Source of the DNA: Prochlorococcus marinus XMU1411
GTDB taxonomy: Bacteria > Cyanobacteriota > Cyanobacteriia > PCC-6307 > Cyanobiaceae
NCBI RefSeq assembly: GCF_017696075.1
Contig: NZ_JAAORI010000006.1
Coordinates: 1 to 64,000, forward strand
Length of the DNA: 64,000 nt
Direction: 5' to 3'
Within the stretch, counting starts at the first letter, position 1. The number at the start of each line of letters is the position of its first letter. Positions 18,524 to 28,327 of the stretch are shown here, piece by piece. A program made the position numbers and the translations under genes. Under the pieces are notes generated by a model. It was not told where the DNA came from, searched no databases, and saw only the letters and a program-made list of their open reading frames with translations.

Positions 18524-18880
18524 TTAATCAATTACTTCACCAGTTTTCTTCAATCTTCTTTTCTTAACCCCCTCTTTATCAATAAAGTATTCAATCTTAC
18601 TTGTAAGATTTTTATCCTTTGAAAAGAACATTACATTTGATGCATGTAAAGATGCTTCTTCTGTAAGTATTCTTCCAGTTTCTCCTTCCTGAGTTGGTTT
18701 TACATGTTTAGTCCTAAGGTTAATTCCCTTTACAACTACTCTATTTTCAAGAGGAATAGTTTTTAAAACCTCACCAGTTTTTCCTTTGTCCTTGCCATTA
18801 ATTACTTTTACCAAATCTCCAGTTTTGATTCTCATTTTTATTCTCTGGAAATTTTTCTTTTGCTTTAATGAATCCAACAT
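18524..18880 (-). CDS. 50S ribosomal protein L24
   Basis: This assembly-initiator protein binds the 5' region of 23S rRNA. It is 118 residues, with the KOW motif [20 protein letters not shown]. The start at 18880 directly abuts the rplN stop and is supported by a strong Shine-Dalgarno match, GGAGGTGA at 18886-18893. The internal ATG at 18835, where most L24 proteins begin, has no such site, so the 15-residue N-terminal extension is probably real. Confidence 0.95.
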   Translation of the reverse strand: MLDSLKQKKNFQRIKMRIKTGDLVKVINGKDKGKTGEVLKTIPLENRVVVKGINLRTKHVKPTQEGETGRILTEEASLHASNVMFFSKDKNLTSKIEYFIDKEGVKKRRLKKTGEVID

Positions 18881-19246
18881 TTAAATCACCTCCGGAGCAA
18901 GAGAAACAATCTTTGTATAATTTTTATCCCGCAGTTCTCTGGCTACAGGACCAAAGACTCTCGTACCTTTTGGATTCTTGTCTTCATTAATCAATACTGC
19001 CGCATTGTCATCAAATCTAATTGAATTACCAGTATTTCTTCTTAATGTTGCTTTAGTTCTGACGATAACAGCTTTAACAACTTCAGATTTCTTAACTCCC
19101 ATGTTAGGAAGAGCATCTTTTACAGTTGCTACGATTACATCTCCGACATGCGCATACCTTCTATTAGAACCTAAAACCCTAATACATTGGAGTCTTTTTG
19201 CTCCGCTATTATCGGCAACTGTTAAATAAGTTTCTTGTTGAATCAT
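18881..19246 (-). CDS. 50S ribosomal protein L14
   Basis: This protein lies at the subunit interface (bridge to 16S rRNA). It is 121 residues, beginning [19 protein letters not shown], with the internal motif [19 protein letters not shown]. The start overlaps the rpsQ stop by four bases, and an AAGGAGG sequence lies upstream. Confidence 0.98.
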
Positions 19247-19509
19247 TTTTTAACCTCCTTAGCCTGAATTGTTTTATTGAGAATTTCTTCTATTGCCCAT
19301 CTTTTATGAGCACTGAGGGGTCTAGTTTCTCTAATTTTAACTCGATCACCTAAAACACATGTATTTTCTGGATCATGCGCCTTATATCGTGTAGTTCTAC
19401 TTACAATTTTTTTATAAGTGGGATGTGGATATCTGTTAATAACAGCAACAACAACTGTTTTATCCATTTTGTCGCTGACAACAGTACCAATTCTTTCTTT
19501 AAGTGCCAT
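19243..19509 (-). CDS. 30S ribosomal protein S17
   Basis: This is a primary 16S rRNA-binding protein with an OB fold. It is 88 residues: [16 protein letters not shown] near the start and [19 protein letters not shown] are the S17 signature. It overlaps rplN by four bases and follows rpmC by 9 bp. Confidence 0.98.
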
Positions 19510-19518
19510 AACTAATAA

Positions 19519-19737
19519 TTAATCTGAAGTTGTTTTAGAAGCAGATTGACTCTTACTGAGAGTGAGTAATTGCGCAACTTGTTTCTTGATAAATTTAAAT
19601 TTATGAGTTTCATTGAGCTGTCTTGTAGCTTGCTTGAATCTCAAGTCAAAAAGATCTTTTCGTAATTGGTCAATCTTTTCAGTAATTTGTTCAGAATTTA
19701 ATTTTTTAAATTCCTTAAGTGACTCTGAGTTTTTCAT
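19519..19737 (-). CDS. 50S ribosomal protein L29
   Basis: This protein lies near the tunnel exit, where it helps dock targeting factors. It is 72 residues of largely helical, charged sequence with [17 protein letters not shown], the L29 signature. The start overlaps the rplP stop by four bases, and a GAGGAGG sequence lies upstream. Confidence 0.97.
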   Translation of the reverse strand: MKNSESLKEFKKLNSEQITEKIDQLRKDLFDLRFKQATRQLNETHKFKFIKKQVAQLLTLSKSQSASKTTSD

Positions 19738-20207
19738 TGTTTAACCTCCTCTTGAGATTTTTTACTATTTTCTTGGGAGGAATTTTCTAGATTTTTATCA
19801 ATGGAGATAAATTTAGTTTTTACAGGAAGTTTGTATTGAGCCAAACGCATAGCTTCCTTTGCAATTTCCTCAGTGATATCTTCACCACCCATTTCAAAAA
19901 GTATTCTTCCAGGTTTTACAACTGCAACCCAAAACTCTGGATTACCTTTACCAGAACCCATTCTGGTTTCGGCAGGTCTCATGGTTACGGGTTTATCAGG
20001 AAATATTCTTATCCAGATTTGACCACCACGTTTGATATATCTGGTCATAGCTCTTCTGCTTGCTTCAATCTGACGTGCAGTTACCCAGCCACAGTCTTGA
20101 GCTTGAAGGGCAAATTGACCGAATGCAATAGTATTACCTTTTGAGGCTACACCCCTCATTCTGCCTCTATGTTGTTTACGAAATTTTGTACGTTTTGGAC
20201 TAAGCAT
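19734..20207 (-). CDS. 50S ribosomal protein L16
   Basis: This protein organises the A-site tRNA-binding region of the large subunit. It is 157 residues, beginning [19 protein letters not shown], with [20 protein letters not shown] Ser/Glu/Asn-rich tail extends beyond the usual length of about 137. An AGGAGGT site lies 5-6 bp upstream of the start. Confidence 0.98.
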   Translation of the reverse strand: MLSPKRTKFRKQHRGRMRGVASKGNTIAFGQFALQAQDCGWVTARQIEASRRAMTRYIKRGGQIWIRIFPDKPVTMRPAETRMGSGKGNPEFWVAVVKPGRILFEMGGEDITEEIAKEAMRLAQYKLPVKTKFISIDKNLENSSQENSKKSQEEVKQ

Positions 20208-20218
20208 TTTTATACCTC

Positions 20219-20950
20219 CTATGAATTCTCATTTGAACGATCCTCAAATTGCTGAGGTCTTCTACTAGCTTTCCTCTTAGGGCTCGCACCCACAGGGATA
20301 GTTTGTTCTTCTTTAGGGAGAACTTCACCTTTGAAAACCCAAACTTTAATGCCAAGCACACCGTACGTTGTATTAGCTTCACGTGTGGCATAGTCAATTT
20401 CAGCTCTCAATGTATGTAATGGAACTCTACCTTCTCTAGTCCATTCAGTTCTAGCTATTTCAGCACCATTCAACCTTCCCCCTACTTGTATTTTAAGGCC
20501 TAGGACTCCAGCCCTTTGAGCCCTTTGTAAGGCCATCCTTATAGTTCTTCTAAAGGCAACTCTTTTTTCAAGTTGTTGCGCAATATATTCAGCTAGTAAA
20601 AAGGCATCAGCATCTACGCGTTCAACTTCTACAACGTTTATTCTAACTTGCCTTGTTCTATCCCCTATAGTTTTTTGAATGCCAGATCTTAATTCTTCAA
20701 TCCCACTTCCCTGTCTTCCAACTATAACTCCTGGTCTTGCTGTTTTTAATTCAAGTTCCAGTTGGTCAGCTTTTCTAGCTATTAAAACATCGCTAATTCC
20801 TGCTGCTCCATATTTTTTTTGTATGAAAGTACGAATTTTAAAATCTTCTTGGAGAAGAATTGGATACGTTTTAGAAGTAGCAAACCACTTTGAGCGATGC
20901 TCTTGTGTAATTCCTAATCTTAGTCCAGAAGGATGTATTTTATGTCCCAT
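20219..20950 (-). CDS. 30S ribosomal protein S3
   Basis: This protein lies at the mRNA entry tunnel. It is 243 residues, with an N-terminal KH domain ([14 protein letters not shown]) and a C-terminal S3 domain containing [13 protein letters not shown]. The start shares one base with the rplV stop. A GGAGGTAC site precedes the ATG. Confidence 0.98.
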   Translation of the reverse strand: MGHKIHPSGLRLGITQEHRSKWFATSKTYPILLQEDFKIRTFIQKKYGAAGISDVLIARKADQLELELKTARPGVIVGRQGSGIEELRSGIQKTIGDRTRQVRINVVEVERVDADAFLLAEYIAQQLEKRVAFRRTIRMALQRAQRAGVLGLKIQVGGRLNGAEIARTEWTREGRVPLHTLRAEIDYATREANTTYGVLGIKVWVFKGEVLPKEEQTIPVGASPKRKASRRPQQFEDRSNENS

Positions 20951-21336
20951 TAGTTTTGTACCTCCGCATTAGTTTGAGTAGGAGCAGATTCAACAGAAAT
21001 ACTGATATGGCAAGTCTGTTTTTTAATTGAAAAAGCTCGACCTTGAGCTCTGGGCCTATACCTTTTCATTACTGGACCACTATTAGCCCATGCAGAGGAA
21101 ATAACTAAGGTGGATGGATCCATTCCAAGGTTATGTTCTGCATTGGCCACCGCAGATCTTAGAACTTTAGTGATGGGGTCTGTAGATCTGTAAGGCATAA
21201 ATTCCAACATAATCAATGCGTCTCTATAAGACCTACCCCTTATCTGATCCAAAACTCTTCTCACTTTAGAGGCTGATCCGCGAATGTAATTCCCATGAGC
21301 AATTGCTGTTTTTGTTGTTTCAGGTGTTTTTGTCAT
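20950..21336 (-). CDS. 50S ribosomal protein L22
   Basis: The extended hairpin of this protein lines the exit tunnel at the macrolide-binding site. It is 128 residues, with [20 protein letters not shown] near the start and [20 protein letters not shown] in the hairpin. It overlaps rpsS by four bases. Confidence 0.98.
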
Positions 21337-21611
21337 GATTTTGCTCCTTTCTTATCTCTTATATGACCTCGGTAAGTGCGTGTAGGAGCAAATTCACCAA
21401 GTTTATGTCCAATCATTTGTTCAGTAATAAATACTGGAATGTGAGTCTTACCATTATGTACAGCGATTGTGTGACCAATCATTAAAGGTAAAATCGTAGA
21501 GGATCTCGACCAAGTTTTGATAACAGACTTGTCATTATCAGTATTTTGTTTTTCTACCTTCTTGAGCAGGCTATCTGCTATAAAAGGTCCTTTTTTTAGT
21601 GAACGTCCCAT
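21333..21611 (-). CDS. 30S ribosomal protein S19
   Basis: This head protein contacts A-site tRNA. The 92-residue protein starts at ATG 21611 ([16 protein letters not shown]), the conserved N-terminus; a longer in-frame start at 21704 would overlap rplB. The C-terminal [17 protein letters not shown] is diagnostic. Confidence 0.97.
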
Positions 21612-21648
21612 GATTATGTAATAGAAATTGAAATAATAAATGAAGTAA

Positions 21649-22512
21649 TCAAGAGTCTCTTCCTCCTCTACTCCTCTTAGAAACGCGACGGCGTCTTCGA
21701 ACAACTAATTTATTACTTGGTTTGTTCTTTTTACGTGTCTTTAATCCAAGAGCTGGTCGACCCCATGGAGTAACTGGTCCTGCTCTACCAATTGGTGCTT
21801 TTCCCTCTCCTCCTCCATGTGGATGATCACATGGGTTCATTACACTACCTCTTACTTGAGGCCTTCTTCCAAGCCATCTTCTTCTTCCTGCTTTACCTAA
21901 GCTAGTATTTCTTATTTCAGAATTACCAACTTCACCAAGAGTTGCGTAGCATTCTTTTCTTACAAGTCTTACCTCGGTAGATGGGAGTTTTAAAGCAACA
22001 TAATCTCCCTCTTTTGCCATAACTTGAGCACTAGATCCTGCAGATCTAACCATCTGAGCACCCCTACCTGCATATAACTCAACACAATGAACACTAGATC
22101 CTAATGGCATAACCGAAAGTGGCATTGCATTACCATCTTCAATTGGAACACTTTCTCCAGATATGACATTTTGTCCGACTTTTACTCCTGCTGGAGCGAT
22201 AATATATCTTTTTTCCCCATCTTCGTAGAATAAAAGTGCCAGCCTTGCATTTCTATGAGGATCGTAGTGTATAGCTGCAACTTTAGCGTTGATGTTTCTT
22301 TTATCTCTTCTAAAGTCAACTAATCTATATTGCCTTTTGTGACCACCTCCACGATGACGACAAGTGATGACTCCACGATTATTCCTTCCTTTAACTCTAT
22401 GTTTTGAAACTATTAGTGATCTTTCAGGTTTTGCACTTGTTATTTCACTAAAGTCAGTAACTACTCTCTGCCTAGTACCAGGTGTATAAGGTTTAAATTT
22501 ACGGATTGCCAT
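21649..22512 (-). CDS. 50S ribosomal protein L2
   Basis: This protein is central to the peptidyl-transferase region and subunit association. It is 287 residues, with [20 protein letters not shown] near the N-terminus and [20 protein letters not shown] containing the essential histidine loop. It lies 12 bp after rplW. Confidence 0.98.
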
Positions 22513-22524
22513 GATTAAAACTCC

Positions 22525-22827
22525 TTAAGATTCTGGAAATAGTTGGATTTTGTCTCCTTCAGCAAGACGCACAATTGCCTTCTTGACCTGAGAACGTTTA
22601 CCGGAAAATTTCCCGACTCTTCTTGTTCTCCTAGGAGGATTCATAGTGTTAACTCCTATGACTTTAACACTGAATAAGGCTTCAACAGCTGCCTTTATTT
22701 GTGGTTTTGCCGCTCTATGATCTACTTCAAAAGTATATTGGTTAAGATCTAGCGCATTAGTAGCTTTCTCAGTAATAACTGGCTTTCTTATTACATCGGC
22801 TAAACGTGAATCGAATAATTTACTCAT
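22525..22827 (-). CDS. 50S ribosomal protein L23
   Basis: This tunnel-exit protein docks trigger factor and SRP. It is 100 residues, with [15 protein letters not shown] and [19 protein letters not shown], the L23 signature. The start overlaps the rplD stop by four bases, and an AGGAGGTTT site lies upstream. Confidence 0.97.
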   Translation of the reverse strand: MSKLFDSRLADVIRKPVITEKATNALDLNQYTFEVDHRAAKPQIKAAVEALFSVKVIGVNTMNPPRRTRRVGKFSGKRSQVKKAIVRLAEGDKIQLFPES

Positions 22828-23456
22828 GATGCATAAACCTCCTGAATTTTATCAATCGCTGATTGCCCTATAACCAATTTATTAGCATTGAGAATATCAA
22901 ATACATTTAATTGATCGGCGGCAATTAATTTTACTTTTTTAATATTATTGATGGATTTTTTTATAACATCGGACGGACTATCAAGAATAACCAAAACTTT
23001 TTCAGTTTTTTGTATACCTAATCGAGCAAGGCCATTGATGATATCACTTGTTTTAGGTTGCTTTAAAGTAGATCCAAAATCTTCAACGGCCTTCATATCA
23101 GATACTCTAGACATAAGTGCAGTTCTAAGAGCTAATCTACGTTCCTTACGATTCATATCAAGATTGTAAGAACGTGGCTTCGGTCCAAAAATAATTCCGC
23201 CACCAGGTCTTAAGGGTGTCCTTATTGATCCTTGACGGGCTCTTCCTGTACCTTTCTGTTTATATGGCTTTCTACCGCCCCCACGCACTTCAGATCTTGT
23301 CAAAGTTGATGCTGTCCCCTGTCTTTTATTTGCTAGCTGCCTAAGGACTGCTCTATGGATTAAGTCTGCCGAAGAAGTTTCTTTAGCAACTGCTAAATCA
23401 AGAGAAACTTTGCCGGATTTTTTACCATCCCACTTAAGAGTTTCAAGTGTTGTCAT
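22824..23456 (-). CDS. 50S ribosomal protein L4
   Basis: This is a primary 23S rRNA-binding protein with an extended loop lining the exit tunnel. It is 210 residues, and the loop region contains [20 protein letters not shown]. It has the strongest ribosome-binding site in the window: AAGGAGGTGA at 23463-23472, six bases before ATG 23456. It overlaps rplC by four bases. Confidence 0.98.
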   Translation of the reverse strand: MTTLETLKWDGKKSGKVSLDLAVAKETSSADLIHRAVLRQLANKRQGTASTLTRSEVRGGGRKPYKQKGTGRARQGSIRTPLRPGGGIIFGPKPRSYNLDMNRKERRLALRTALMSRVSDMKAVEDFGSTLKQPKTSDIINGLARLGIQKTEKVLVILDSPSDVIKKSINNIKKVKLIAADQLNVFDILNANKLVIGQSAIDKIQEVYAS

Positions 23457-24106
23457 GATTTTTCACCTCCTTTTTTGCCTACAACATTATTTGGCTTAAT
23501 GTTTATTATTGAGCCTGGCTTACCTGGGACAGAACCCTTTACCACAAGCAAATTTTTCTGATCATCAATTTTTAGAACTAACAAACCTTTTGTAGTAATC
23601 TGTTTTCCTCCATATCTTCCTGCCATTCTTTTTCCAGGATAAATTCTGCCTGGAGTTGTTCCTGCACCTGTAGATCCAGGTGCTCTATGATTTTTTGAAC
23701 CATGACTCATTGGACCTCTGCTAAAACCATGTCTTTTCTGGTAACCAGCAAAACCTCTACCCATAGATTTGCCACTGATATCAACTTTTTGACCTACCTC
23801 AAAGTTTTTTACAGTTATTTGATTTCCGATTTCATAAGATGAAGTTTCTTCAACCCTATATTCTTTCAAATGCTTTAAAAGTTCTTCACCTGATTTCAAC
23901 AAATGTCCCTTTTCTGGCTTACTTATATGCTTATCTTTGGACAAGCCATAACCTATTTGAACGGCAGTATAACCATCCAAAGCGGTTGTTTTTAATTGAG
24001 TGATACGGCAAGGGCCAGCCTCGATAAGAGTAACTGGGACTGAATTACCTTTTTCGTCGAAAAGTTGGGACATGCCCAATTTCTTTCCTAAAATTCCTAT
24101 AGACAT
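23453..24106 (-). CDS. 50S ribosomal protein L3
   Basis: This protein lies near the peptidyl-transferase centre. It is 217 residues, beginning [20 protein letters not shown], with the loop [24 protein letters not shown]. It is the first gene of the minus-strand ribosomal block; rpsJ (S10), which leads this operon in many bacteria, is not upstream here. The 285-bp gap to the divergent ndhN presumably holds the operon promoter. Confidence 0.98.
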   Translation of the reverse strand: MSIGILGKKLGMSQLFDEKGNSVPVTLIEAGPCRITQLKTTALDGYTAVQIGYGLSKDKHISKPEKGHLLKSGEELLKHLKEYRVEETSSYEIGNQITVKNFEVGQKVDISGKSMGRGFAGYQKRHGFSRGPMSHGSKNHRAPGSTGAGTTPGRIYPGKRMAGRYGGKQITTKGLLVLKIDDQKNLLVVKGSVPGKPGSIINIKPNNVVGKKGGEKS

Positions 24107-24391
24107 AAGACTAAATTAGGCTAGCTCGTAATGATTTTTAAATTAACTAAAACTTCAGTTATTAAGGTGAAGTTAATAAAAAAACAATTAAATTAAAAAG
24201 GTTGAGACTTATCTGAAAATCTAGATAGTTTCTCCTGGTTTTAAACCCACCTGTGTTTTTTAACGAAACGCTAAAAAATGTGAAATTTTATAGAGGCTCG
24301 GCTAGCTTGCGAGCTTAAAAATTCACTGAGTTACAATTGTACATCATCGAGTACCATAAAATAAAATAAAATAGAAATAAAGGGAATTTTT
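24107..24391. other. Divergent promoter region between rplC and ndhN
   Basis: This 285-bp gap has no gene. It contains a small stem GCTCG (24296-24300) with CGAGC (24310-24314), around the palindrome GCTAGC. It must contain the promoters for the long ribosomal-protein operon (minus) and ndhN-ldpA (plus), but I could not assign -35 and -10 boxes with confidence. Confidence 0.4.
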
Positions 24392-24868
24392 ATGCCATTA
24401 CTTCTCACAGGGAAAAAGTTTCATAACGATTTAAAAACTAACAAATGTCTTGCAATCTTTGCTCCTCTTGAAGGTGGTTATGAAACTCGTCTTTTGAGGA
24501 GAATGAGGGCCAAGGGCTTTAAAACTTTTATAACCTCAGCAAGAGGGCTTGGAGATCCAGAAGTCTTCTTGCTCAAATTGCATGGCGTTAGACCACCGCA
24601 CCTAGGTCATCAAAGCGTAGGACGAAATGGAGCACTCGGGGAAGTTCAACAAGTTATCCCACAAGCTTCTGAGTTATTTAATGAAAATGATAAAAATAAA
24701 TTACTTTGGTTATTAGAAGGTCAAGTACTGTCTCAATCTGAACTAGAGAGCTTAATAGAGATTTGCACTAACGATAATAAACTAACGATAGTTGTTGAAA
24801 TGGGGGGTTCAACAAAACTTGAATGGAAGCCGTTAAGTAATTATATTTTAGATGAATTTGAAAGTTAA
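24392..24868 (+). CDS. NAD(P)H-quinone oxidoreductase subunit N (NdhN)
   Basis: This is an oxygenic-photosynthesis-specific subunit of the thylakoid NDH-1 complex, used in cyclic electron flow and respiration. It is a 158-residue soluble protein. [14 protein letters not shown] at the start and the block [28 protein letters not shown] identify NdhN. AAAGGGA upstream of ATG 24392 is a plausible ribosome-binding site. ldpA starts 5 bp after its stop, so the two are probably co-transcribed. Confidence 0.95.
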   Translation: MPLLLTGKKFHNDLKTNKCLAIFAPLEGGYETRLLRRMRAKGFKTFITSARGLGDPEVFLLKLHGVRPPHLGHQSVGRNGALGEVQQVIPQASELFNENDKNKLLWLLEGQVLSQSELESLIEICTNDNKLTIVVEMGGSTKLEWKPLSNYILDEFES

Positions 24869-24873
24869 ATTGT

Positions 24874-25881
24874 TTGATTATAACTAAGAATAAAAAACAT
24901 AAATGGATTAAATTAATTTGTGGTGCCAGTAATGAAGATATTGTTGCCATAGAAGATTTATGTGCAATTTATACTGCTGCTGGTGTCGACTACATAGATG
25001 TTGCCGCAGAAGAATCTATAGTCCACGCCGCAAAAAAAGGAATCGAGTGGGCCAAAAAAGTCTTTAAAAACTCCCCTGGATTAATGATAAGCATTAGTGA
25101 TGGAAATGATATCCACTTTCGTAAAGCAAAATTTGATCCATTGAAATGTCCCCCTAATTGTCCAAGACCGTGCGAAAAAGTATGCCCCACCTTTGCAATT
25201 GATAATTATGGGATAAAAAAGAGTAAATGTTATGGATGTGGAAGATGTTTGAATAGCTGTCCCCTAAATCTAATTAGTGAATATGAATATAATTTGTCAA
25301 AAGATGATTTAGGATCAATACTTCAGAAAATAAAGCCTAATGCAGTAGAAATTCATACAGAAATCAATCGCCTAGATTCTTTTGCAAAAGTTGTCAGTAT
25401 CCTTAAAAGTTCTGGAATGAAATTAGACAAGATATCTATCAGTTGTGGATTAAATCAATCTTTCAAAAAATCACAAGAGCCCGAAGATCTGTTGAAAGCT
25501 CTTTGGGAAAGATATGAAATTCTTAAAAAACTTGATATTCCCCTTATTTGGCAGCTAGATGGAAGGCCAATGTCTGGAGATCTTGCTCCTTCAACAAGTA
25601 GAGATGCTGTTAATTTGTTTGAAAAAATCGGTTCAGATCTTCCACCTGGATTAATTCAATTGGCAGGAGGAACAAATGAAAAAACACATGAATTTTTGAA
25701 TTCAAACAATCTCCCAGACGGAATAGCATTTGGAAGTGCTGCAAGAAAAATTATGCAGCCCCTTATTGAATTTGCTCACAAAAATAACAAAAAACTCTAT
25801 GAGTATCCTGAAAGAATGGCTTTAGCGATCAAAAAAGCTAAGAAATTTCTAGAGCCATGGAAATCGAGCTCATTCAAATAA
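24874..25881 (+). CDS. LdpA, iron-sulfur protein affecting the circadian clock
   Basis: LdpA (light-dependent period A) carries redox-sensitive iron-sulfur clusters and modulates clock period with light in Synechococcus. It is 335 residues. The two cysteine clusters are CPPNCPRPCEKVCP (near residue 89) and CYGCGRCLNSC (near residue 116), a ferredoxin-like 2[4Fe-4S] pattern. The N-terminal part resembles a TIM-barrel-like scaffold. The start is TTG at 24874, 5 bp after ndhN. A Prochlorococcus host (inferred) would lack KaiA and have a reduced clock, so its role there is unclear. Confidence 0.88.
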   Translation: MIITKNKKHKWIKLICGASNEDIVAIEDLCAIYTAAGVDYIDVAAEESIVHAAKKGIEWAKKVFKNSPGLMISISDGNDIHFRKAKFDPLKCPPNCPRPCEKVCPTFAIDNYGIKKSKCYGCGRCLNSCPLNLISEYEYNLSKDDLGSILQKIKPNAVEIHTEINRLDSFAKVVSILKSSGMKLDKISISCGLNQSFKKSQEPEDLLKALWERYEILKKLDIPLIWQLDGRPMSGDLAPSTSRDAVNLFEKIGSDLPPGLIQLAGGTNEKTHEFLNSNNLPDGIAFGSAARKIMQPLIEFAHKNNKKLYEYPERMALAIKKAKKFLEPWKSSSFK

Positions 25882-25975
25882 TATTTTTATTTTTCAAAAC
25901 TAGCGCCATGTTTATAAAAACTTTGTATTTTTTGGATAGAAAAAAATCTTTTCATGTATTAAAATAAAAATTCAA

Positions 25976-26047
25976 TGGGCCGTCGCCAAGTGGTAAGGCA
26001 TCGGGTTTTGGTCTCGACATTCCTAGGTTCGAATCCTAGCGGCCCAG
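25976..26047 (+). tRNA. tRNA-Gln (anticodon UUG)
   Basis: This is a 72-base cloverleaf. The acceptor arm TGGGCC pairs with GGCCCA, with discriminator G at 26047. The anticodon loop is TTTTGGT with anticodon TTG, and the T arm is GGTTCGAATCC. The U1-A72 pair is typical of bacterial tRNA-Gln. It lies 94 bp after ldpA and 16 bp before the HAD gene. Confidence 0.96.
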
Positions 26048-26063
26048 TTCTAATATTCAATAG

Positions 26064-26840
26064 GTGTCTTCTCAAAAAATATTTCTATTTGATTTCGATG
26101 GAGTAATAGTCGATGGAATGCAGGAATATTGGCATAGTTCCTTGCTGGCCTGTGAAAGATATTTAAATTCACCCTGCATCTCTGTTGATCAAAAACTCTA
26201 TACAAGAGTACCAAATTCTTTCAAAGAAATTAGGCCTTGGGTTAAATATGGATGGGAAATGATTCTAATTGTTCACGAAATTATAAAAACAGAAAATCCA
26301 TTAAAAAATGATAATAAAGATGATTTCATTAATAATTATCATCAAAATTGCCAGAGGATATTAAATCAAAATTCCTGGATTGCCGAAGATTTACAAAAAA
26401 TGTTGGATCAGTCGCGCAAGTACCAAATTGATAAAGATTTTAAATCATGGGTAAATTTACATAATCCTTTTTTTGAAATTATAAATTTTATGAAAGAATT
26501 AAAGAGAAGAGAAATAAAAACTGGAATCATAACAACTAAAGGTAAAATATTTGCAGAAAAACTTCTTAAACAATTAAATATTTTTCCTGAATTTATTTTT
26601 GGTTATGAATCTGGAACAAAAGTCAAAATAGCTGAGCAACTTACTCAAACTTATGAAATTTTAGGCTTTATAGAAGATAGAAAAAAAACTCTAATAGATA
26701 TTAAACAAAATTCAGAAACTTCTCACATTCCATGCTTCTTAGCTGATTGGGGATATTTGAAAGAATCAGATAAGTATACTTTAGGTGATGAAATTAAATT
26801 ATTAAAATTAGGTAACCTTGAGGAATTAGTTGCAATTTAA
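26064..26840 (+). CDS. HAD superfamily hydrolase, cyanobacterial, substrate unknown
   Basis: This 258-residue protein has HAD motif I FLFDFDGVIVDGM (near residue 8), a Thr/Lys motif GIITTKGKI (near residue 154), and a late acidic motif GFIEDRKKT (near residue 211). The overall layout is phosphoglycolate-phosphatase-like with a large helical cap. The start is GTG at 26064, 16 bp after tRNA-Gln; an alternative ATG would cut into motif I. It is not closely similar to the HAD protein at 2767. Phosphatase activity is inferred from motifs only. Confidence 0.78.
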   Translation: MSSQKIFLFDFDGVIVDGMQEYWHSSLLACERYLNSPCISVDQKLYTRVPNSFKEIRPWVKYGWEMILIVHEIIKTENPLKNDNKDDFINNYHQNCQRILNQNSWIAEDLQKMLDQSRKYQIDKDFKSWVNLHNPFFEIINFMKELKRREIKTGIITTKGKIFAEKLLKQLNIFPEFIFGYESGTKVKIAEQLTQTYEILGFIEDRKKTLIDIKQNSETSHIPCFLADWGYLKESDKYTLGDEIKLLKLGNLEELVAI

Positions 26841-26854
26841 AGATAATCAGCTAG

Positions 26855-26868
26855 AGTACAGATGTACT
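26855..26868. promoter_or_regulatory. LexA (SOS) box upstream of recA
   Basis: AGTACAGATGTACT is a perfect AGTAC-N4-GTACT dyad and fits the cyanobacterial LexA box as I know it (RGTACNNNDGTWCB). It lies 84 bp upstream of the recA ATG. A possible -10 (TACTAT, 26865-26870) overlaps its right arm, so LexA binding would block transcription. This supports SOS control of recA in this organism. Confidence 0.8.
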
Positions 26869-26952
26869 ATAGTTTGTATTTATGAAGTTTGGTTTAAATA
26901 AAAATTTCCAAATTTAGAATAATTACAAGAACTTTAACCGATAAATCAAACA

Positions 26953-28050
26953 ATGAGCCTTGAAGAAAAGAAAAAAACTGAATCAAAAGAAAAAGACAAG
27001 GCATTAAGTCTTGTCTTAGGTCAAATAGAAAGAAATTTTGGACGAGGATCAATAATGAGACTTGGTGATGCCTCAAGAATGAAAGTAGAAACAATATCTA
27101 CTGGAGCGCTCACCTTAGATTTAGCATTAGGAGGAGGCTATCCAAAAGGAAGAGTAGTAGAAGTTTACGGACCAGAAAGTTCAGGAAAAACTACATTAAC
27201 GCTGCACGCGATTGCGGAAGTCCAAAAGAATGGAGGAGTAGCAGCATTTGTAGATGCTGAGCATGCACTCGATCCAGTTTATGCAGCCTCTTTAGGAGTT
27301 GATGTTGAAAATTTGTTAGTTTCACAACCAGATACAGGTGAAATGGCTCTGGAAATAGTTGACCAACTTATAAGATCAAGTGCAGTAGATCTTGTAGTTG
27401 TTGACTCGGTCGCAGCACTAACCCCAAGAGCTGAGATAGAAGGAGAAATGGGAGATCACGTAATTGGAAGCCAAGCAAGGCTAATGAGCCAAGCAATGAG
27501 GAAAATAACAGGAAATATTGGTAAATCTGGATGTACGGTAATATTCCTGAATCAATTACGCCTAAAAATTGGCGTTACATACGGCAATCCAGAAACAACC
27601 ACAGGAGGTAATGCATTAAAATTTTATGCATCAGTGAGACTTGATATCAGAAGAATTCAAACTCTTAAAAGAGGTACTGAAGAATATGGCATAAGAGCAA
27701 AAGTGAAAGTAGCAAAAAACAAAGTTGCGCCACCATTTAGAATTGCAGAGTTTGATATTCTCTTCGGAAAAGGTATTAGTACAACAGGATGTTTATTAGA
27801 TTTAGCAGAAGAGACTAATATCATAATAAGGAGAGGTGCTTGGTATAGTTATGAAGGAGAAAATATTGGACAAGGAAGAGATAATACAATTATTTGGCTT
27901 GATCAAAACTTAGAAATCAGGAATAAAGTAGAATCTATGGTTAAAGCGAAATTAACAGAAGGAACTGAAGTAAGTTCTAATTCAATGAAAGCATTAAATA
28001 GCAATCCTGCTAATACAATCGCTGTTAATGATATAAAAACAGTAGCTTAG
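26953..28050 (+). CDS. Recombinase RecA
   Basis: RecA forms filaments on single-stranded DNA, catalyses strand exchange and stimulates LexA cleavage. It is 365 residues. The Walker A motif is GPESSGKTT (near residue 74), Walker B is LVVVDSV, and the L2 loop contains [17 protein letters not shown]. The C-terminus is Asn/Ser-rich. The ATG at 26953 follows an SOS box 84 bp upstream. It converges on a DUF2839 gene with only 2 bp between stops. Confidence 0.99.
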   Translation: MSLEEKKKTESKEKDKALSLVLGQIERNFGRGSIMRLGDASRMKVETISTGALTLDLALGGGYPKGRVVEVYGPESSGKTTLTLHAIAEVQKNGGVAAFVDAEHALDPVYAASLGVDVENLLVSQPDTGEMALEIVDQLIRSSAVDLVVVDSVAALTPRAEIEGEMGDHVIGSQARLMSQAMRKITGNIGKSGCTVIFLNQLRLKIGVTYGNPETTTGGNALKFYASVRLDIRRIQTLKRGTEEYGIRAKVKVAKNKVAPPFRIAEFDILFGKGISTTGCLLDLAEETNIIIRRGAWYSYEGENIGQGRDNTIIWLDQNLEIRNKVESMVKAKLTEGTEVSSNSMKALNSNPANTIAVNDIKTVA

Positions 28051-28052
28051 AT

Positions 28053-28298
28053 TTATAAAGAATCAGCTAAAGTCCACCACCCAGCAGCAGGGCCTATAAA
28101 TCTCACTACAATCCATAAGATAACTAACCCTCCGATTCCAAACCAACTGGCCTTAATACTTAATTTAATTAGGTTATCTCTTTGGTTGATTGTAAAGGGA
28201 AGCCATTCAAATAATCTTGGAGACTCATCAATTTTAGTTTTAGTATTATTTTTTTTTGGAGGTAAACCAAGTGTTTTACGTCTTTTTGCTTCACCCAT
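28053..28298 (-). CDS. DUF2839 family small membrane protein
   Basis: An 81-residue conserved cyanobacterial protein. The N-terminus MGEAKRRKTLGLPPKK is basic and typical of the family. One hydrophobic segment, about residues 50-75 (KASWFGIGGLVILWIVVRF), predicts a single membrane helix, followed by AAGWWTLADSL. Function is unknown. It converges on recA (2 bp) and lies 29 bp downstream of the helicase-like gene on the same strand. Confidence 0.8.
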   Translation of the reverse strand: MGEAKRRKTLGLPPKKNNTKTKIDESPRLFEWLPFTINQRDNLIKLSIKASWFGIGGLVILWIVVRFIGPAAGWWTLADSL

Positions 28299-28327
28299 AT
28301 TTCTTTAGTTATTTACAAAATCATAAC

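Noticed and set aside
24346-24361. GTAC-N8-GTAC near ndhN as an SOS box or NtcA site
   Set aside because: The spacing fits neither the LexA box (N4 between GTAC cores) nor NtcA (GTA-N8-TAC; here the spacing is ten).
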